Origin: Deferribacteres bacterium
Lineage (GTDB): Bacteria > Nitrospirota > Thermodesulfovibrionia > UBA6902
NCBI GenBank assembly: GCA_013152795.1
Contig: JAADFS010000076.1
Span: 1 to 6,987, forward strand
Direction: 5' to 3'
DNA: 6,987 bases
Of the stretch, positions 5,029 to 6,987 are shown in pieces (position 1 is the first letter of the stretch; the number at the start of each line of letters is the position of its first letter). The position numbers and the translations under genes are program-made. The notes beneath the pieces are model-generated. The model was not told the DNA's origin. It made no database searches and saw nothing but the letters and a program-made list of their open reading frames with translations.

Positions 5029-6723
5029 ATGCGGTTTACGAATATTTTCATACCTACATTACGGGAGACCCCGGCGGAGGCCGAGGCAATCAGCCACATC
5101 CTGATGCTCCGCGCCGGTTATATCAGGCAGCTCGGAGCAGGGCTTTACATCTATCTTCCACTCGGCTGGAGGGTTATTGAAAAGATAAACAGGATCATAA
5201 AAGAGGAAATGGATGCCATCGGCGCGCAGGAGATATCAATGCCCGCCCTTCATCCTGCGGACATCTGGCGGAAAACGGGCAGGTGGTCCGAGATAGGGGA
5301 TGAGATGTTCAGGCTCAAAGACAGGGGCGGCAGGGACATGTGCCTGGGGATGACCCATGAAGAGATAATCACATGGCTTGCGTCAATGGAGATACGCTCC
5401 TACAGGGACCTGCCTCAGGTATGGTACCAGATACAGACGAAATTCAGGGACGAGGCCAGGCCCAAGAGCGGGGTATTGCGGACGCGGGAATTCATAATGA
5501 AGGACAGCTACAGCTTTGACAGGGACGAGGCCGGCCTTGAGGCCAATTACCGGAAACACGCGGAGGCGTACCACAGGATTTTCAGAAGATGCGGGCTCAG
5601 GTTTTACCAGGTGGAGAGCGACCCCGGAATGATGGGCGGCGCAACAGCGCATGAATTCATGGCCCCGAGCCCTGCGGGTGAGGACACCATAGTCCTGTGC
5701 GGCGGGTGCGGATATGCGGCGAACACAGAGCTTGCGCCTTCAGTCCCTGTGCCGCAGAAGGCGGCTGGCGGCGCATGGCCCTCGGAACCCGAGGATGTTG
5801 CGACCCCTGAGAAACGCACGGTTGCAGAGGTCTCAGGATATTTAAAGGCCGACCCCTCGTGTTTCATAAAGAGCCTCCTGCTGATCGGCGCTGACGGCCC
5901 CTTCCTTGCGCTTGTAAGGGGTGACCAGGAGCTTCATGAAAAGAAGCTCCGTAGAATCGCCGGTGATTTCCGGCCTGCACAGAAGGATGAAGTAAGGGAC
6001 ATCCTCGGGGTGGAGGCCGGCTTTATCGGCCCGCACGGCAATAATCTGAGAAAGATCGCGGACATCTCCCTCAGGGAGGGCATATATATTACAGGCGCAA
6101 ACAGGGCCGGATTCCATACCAGGGGCATAAGGCCCGGGGTCCACTTTGAGGCTGAATGGCATGACATACACGTCGCAAGGGCAGGGGATGGCTGCCCGAA
6201 GTGCGGTGCCGCAATATCCGAAGAAAGGGCCATAGAGATCGGCAATATCTTCAAGCTCGGCACAAAGTATTCCGCGCCGCTTAAGGCCGTGTACCTGGAT
6301 GAGAGCGGCCATGAGAAGCCGGTGATAATGGGAAGCTACGGCATCGGGCCTGCCCGCATTGCCGCAGCGGCAATAGAGCAGAACCATGACAGGGACGGAA
6401 TCATCTGGCCGCAGAGCATAGCCCCGTTTGACGTCGAGATCATCCCCCTTGCAGTTGAAGAGAAAGAGATTTCAGATACCGCCGAGGCCATATACAGGGA
6501 CTTGCAGGCTGAAGGCATAGAGGTGCTCCTGGACGACAGGAGCGAGAGGCCCGGAGTAAAGTTCAAGGACGCGGATTTAATAGGAATCCCCCTGCAGGTA
6601 ATCATAGGCAAGAGGACGCTGAAAGAGGGGTTTGTCGAGCTGAAGTCAAAGAAGACCAAAGAGACGCTGAAGACAGCGCCTTCAGAGGCAGTGAAGAAGA
6701 TCAAAGAGCATATCTCATCCTGA
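5029..6723 (+). CDS. proS: Prolyl-tRNA synthetase, bacterial type with editing domain
   Basis: A cytoplasmic class II synthetase that attaches proline to tRNA-Pro and, in this subtype, clears mischarged Ala-tRNA-Pro. It is 564 aa, about full length (E. coli 572). The N-terminal catalytic part has RAGYIRQLGAGLYIYLPLGW, the motif 2 region KFRDEARPKSGVLRTREFIM (138-157) and MTHEE. An inserted YbaK-like editing domain (about 234-387) has FIKSLLLIGADG, with Lys281 at the expected editing Lys (E. coli Lys279), and GDQELHEKKL. CGGC (224-227) and CPKC (389-392) are paired Cys motifs flanking the insert. Motif 3 is GSYGIGPARIAAAAIEQ (435-451) with IIWPQSIAPFDVEI after it. The C-terminal anticodon-binding domain has LDDRSERPGVKFKDADLIGI. 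ATG 5029 has AGGT (5019-5022) overlapping the ftsZ stop, so the two genes are probably co-translated. The link to ftsZ is positional, not functional. Confidence 0.97.
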   Translation: MRFTNIFIPTLRETPAEAEAISHILMLRAGYIRQLGAGLYIYLPLGWRVIEKINRIIKEEMDAIGAQEISMPALHPADIWRKTGRWSEIGDEMFRLKDRGGRDMCLGMTHEEIITWLASMEIRSYRDLPQVWYQIQTKFRDEARPKSGVLRTREFIMKDSYSFDRDEAGLEANYRKHAEAYHRIFRRCGLRFYQVESDPGMMGGATAHEFMAPSPAGEDTIVLCGGCGYAANTELAPSVPVPQKAAGGAWPSEPEDVATPEKRTVAEVSGYLKADPSCFIKSLLLIGADGPFLALVRGDQELHEKKLRRIAGDFRPAQKDEVRDILGVEAGFIGPHGNNLRKIADISLREGIYITGANRAGFHTRGIRPGVHFEAEWHDIHVARAGDGCPKCGAAISEERAIEIGNIFKLGTKYSAPLKAVYLDESGHEKPVIMGSYGIGPARIAAAAIEQNHDRDGIIWPQSIAPFDVEIIPLAVEEKEISDTAEAIYRDLQAEGIEVLLDDRSERPGVKFKDADLIGIPLQVIIGKRTLKEGFVELKSKKTKETLKTAPSEAVKKIKEHISS

Positions 6724-6820
6724 CCCTCCCGCCCTCGCCACGTCGCCGCTCTTTTAGCCGTTTGTATATAAAGATTCCGTGTCTCCCCTTAAACTTGATG
6801 TTGCATAAAGGGCAGGAGAA

Positions 6821-6883
6821 GTTGCGGGTTGCGAGTTGCGGGTTGCAGGTTCGGAGTTCAAAGTTAAGGGTGCAGGGTGCAGT
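6821..6883 (+). repeat. Long degenerate heptad array
   Basis: Nine consecutive units stay in 7-nt phase: GTTGCGG, GTTGCGA, GTTGCGG, GTTGCAG, GTTCGGA, GTTCAAA, GTTAAGG, GTGCAGG and GTGCAGT. The sequence drifts from GTTGCRG to GTGCAGG without losing the period. This connects the array at 225-259 with the GCAGGG heptads that flank the S23 gene. Confidence 0.8.
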
Positions 6884-6886
6884 TGT

Positions 6887-6918
6887 CAGGGTGCAGAGTG
6901 AAACAAGTCCCCCCTCCC
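6887..6918 (+). repeat. 32-bp exact direct repeat, copy B
   Basis: Identical over 32 bases to 289-320 and in the same orientation, about 6.6 kb apart. It again follows a heptad array and leads into a C/G-tract hairpin. The pair brackets the ddl-ftsQA-S23-ftsZ-proS block. Confidence 0.9.
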
Positions 6919-6937
6919 CTGGCGGGGGGTAGGGGGC
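6907..6937 (+). repeat. C-tract/G-tract hairpin, copy B
   Basis: CCCCC (6909-6913) pairs with GGGGG (6932-6936), C6914 with G6929 and CCCC (6916-6919) with GGGG (6924-6927), around a TGGC loop and a 2-nt TA bulge. The 5' arm is the same as in copy A, but loop and 3' arm differ and still pair. No T-run follows. Confidence 0.6.
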
Positions 6938-6987
6938 TGGGCTGTTACCCCTGAAGGTATCGCAGATAGAGCTTTTCCGGCATCCAC

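Larger units (their letters stand above)
6724..6987. other. Repeat-rich non-coding region after proS
   Basis: I see no supported gene. 6724-6820 is featureless: there is no convincing terminator hairpin plus T-run after proS. 6821-6937 carries the second composite element (heptads, 32-bp repeat, hairpin). The last 40 bases do not resolve. A 13-codon minus-strand ORF enters from the window edge and stops at 6945-6947, and could be the tail of a convergent gene. Confidence 0.6.

Noticed and set aside
225..6904. CRISPR array
   Set aside because: Repeat units are 7 nt in direct tandem without unique spacers, and no cas genes are present.

Overview
The window is a piece of a bacterial division and cell wall (dcw) cluster, with every recognisable gene on the + strand. 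The order is the 3' end of murB, ddl, ftsQ, ftsA, a small four-helix-bundle (S23/IVP family) gene, ftsZ and proS. The core genes are GC-rich (about 55-67% in lines I counted) and lean strongly on AGG for Arg and ATA for Ile. Together with the S23-family gene and the G/C-tract heptad repeats, this suggests an environmental Nitrospirota (Thermodesulfovibrionia-like) or Thermodesulfobacteriota genome. That assignment is an inference from style, not from a search.

Layout. 1-200: C-terminus of MurB. 201-369: non-coding spacer with a GTTGCRG heptad array, a 32-bp sequence that recurs near the other end of the window, and a C-tract/G-tract hairpin. 370-1311 ddl, 1295-2065 ftsQ and 2068-3333 ftsA are packed tightly (17-nt overlap, then a 2-nt gap) and look translationally coupled. 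3336-3757: a low-GC S23-family gene bracketed by inverted GCAGGG-type heptad arrays, sitting 2 nt after the ftsA stop. 3758-3847: AT-rich ftsZ leader with a strong Shine-Dalgarno and a possible promoter. 3848-5020 ftsZ, then 5029-6723 proS after only 8 nt. 6724-6987: non-coding, with a second copy of the composite heptad/32-bp/hairpin element.

How it works together. MurB and Ddl make peptidoglycan precursors: UDP-MurNAc, and the D-Ala-D-Ala that MurF adds. FtsZ forms the cytokinetic ring, FtsA anchors it to the membrane through its C-terminal amphipathic helix and binds the FtsZ C-terminal peptide, and FtsQ is the membrane POTRA-domain scaffold of the divisome. ProS charges tRNA-Pro and has no direct link to division.

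The most interesting object is the S23 cassette between ftsA and ftsZ. It has the architecture of a 23S rRNA intervening sequence (four-helix-bundle gene inside a long inverted repeat) but lies in a protein-coding operon. Its arms are built from the same kind of 7-nt repeat found in the other two long intergenic spaces.
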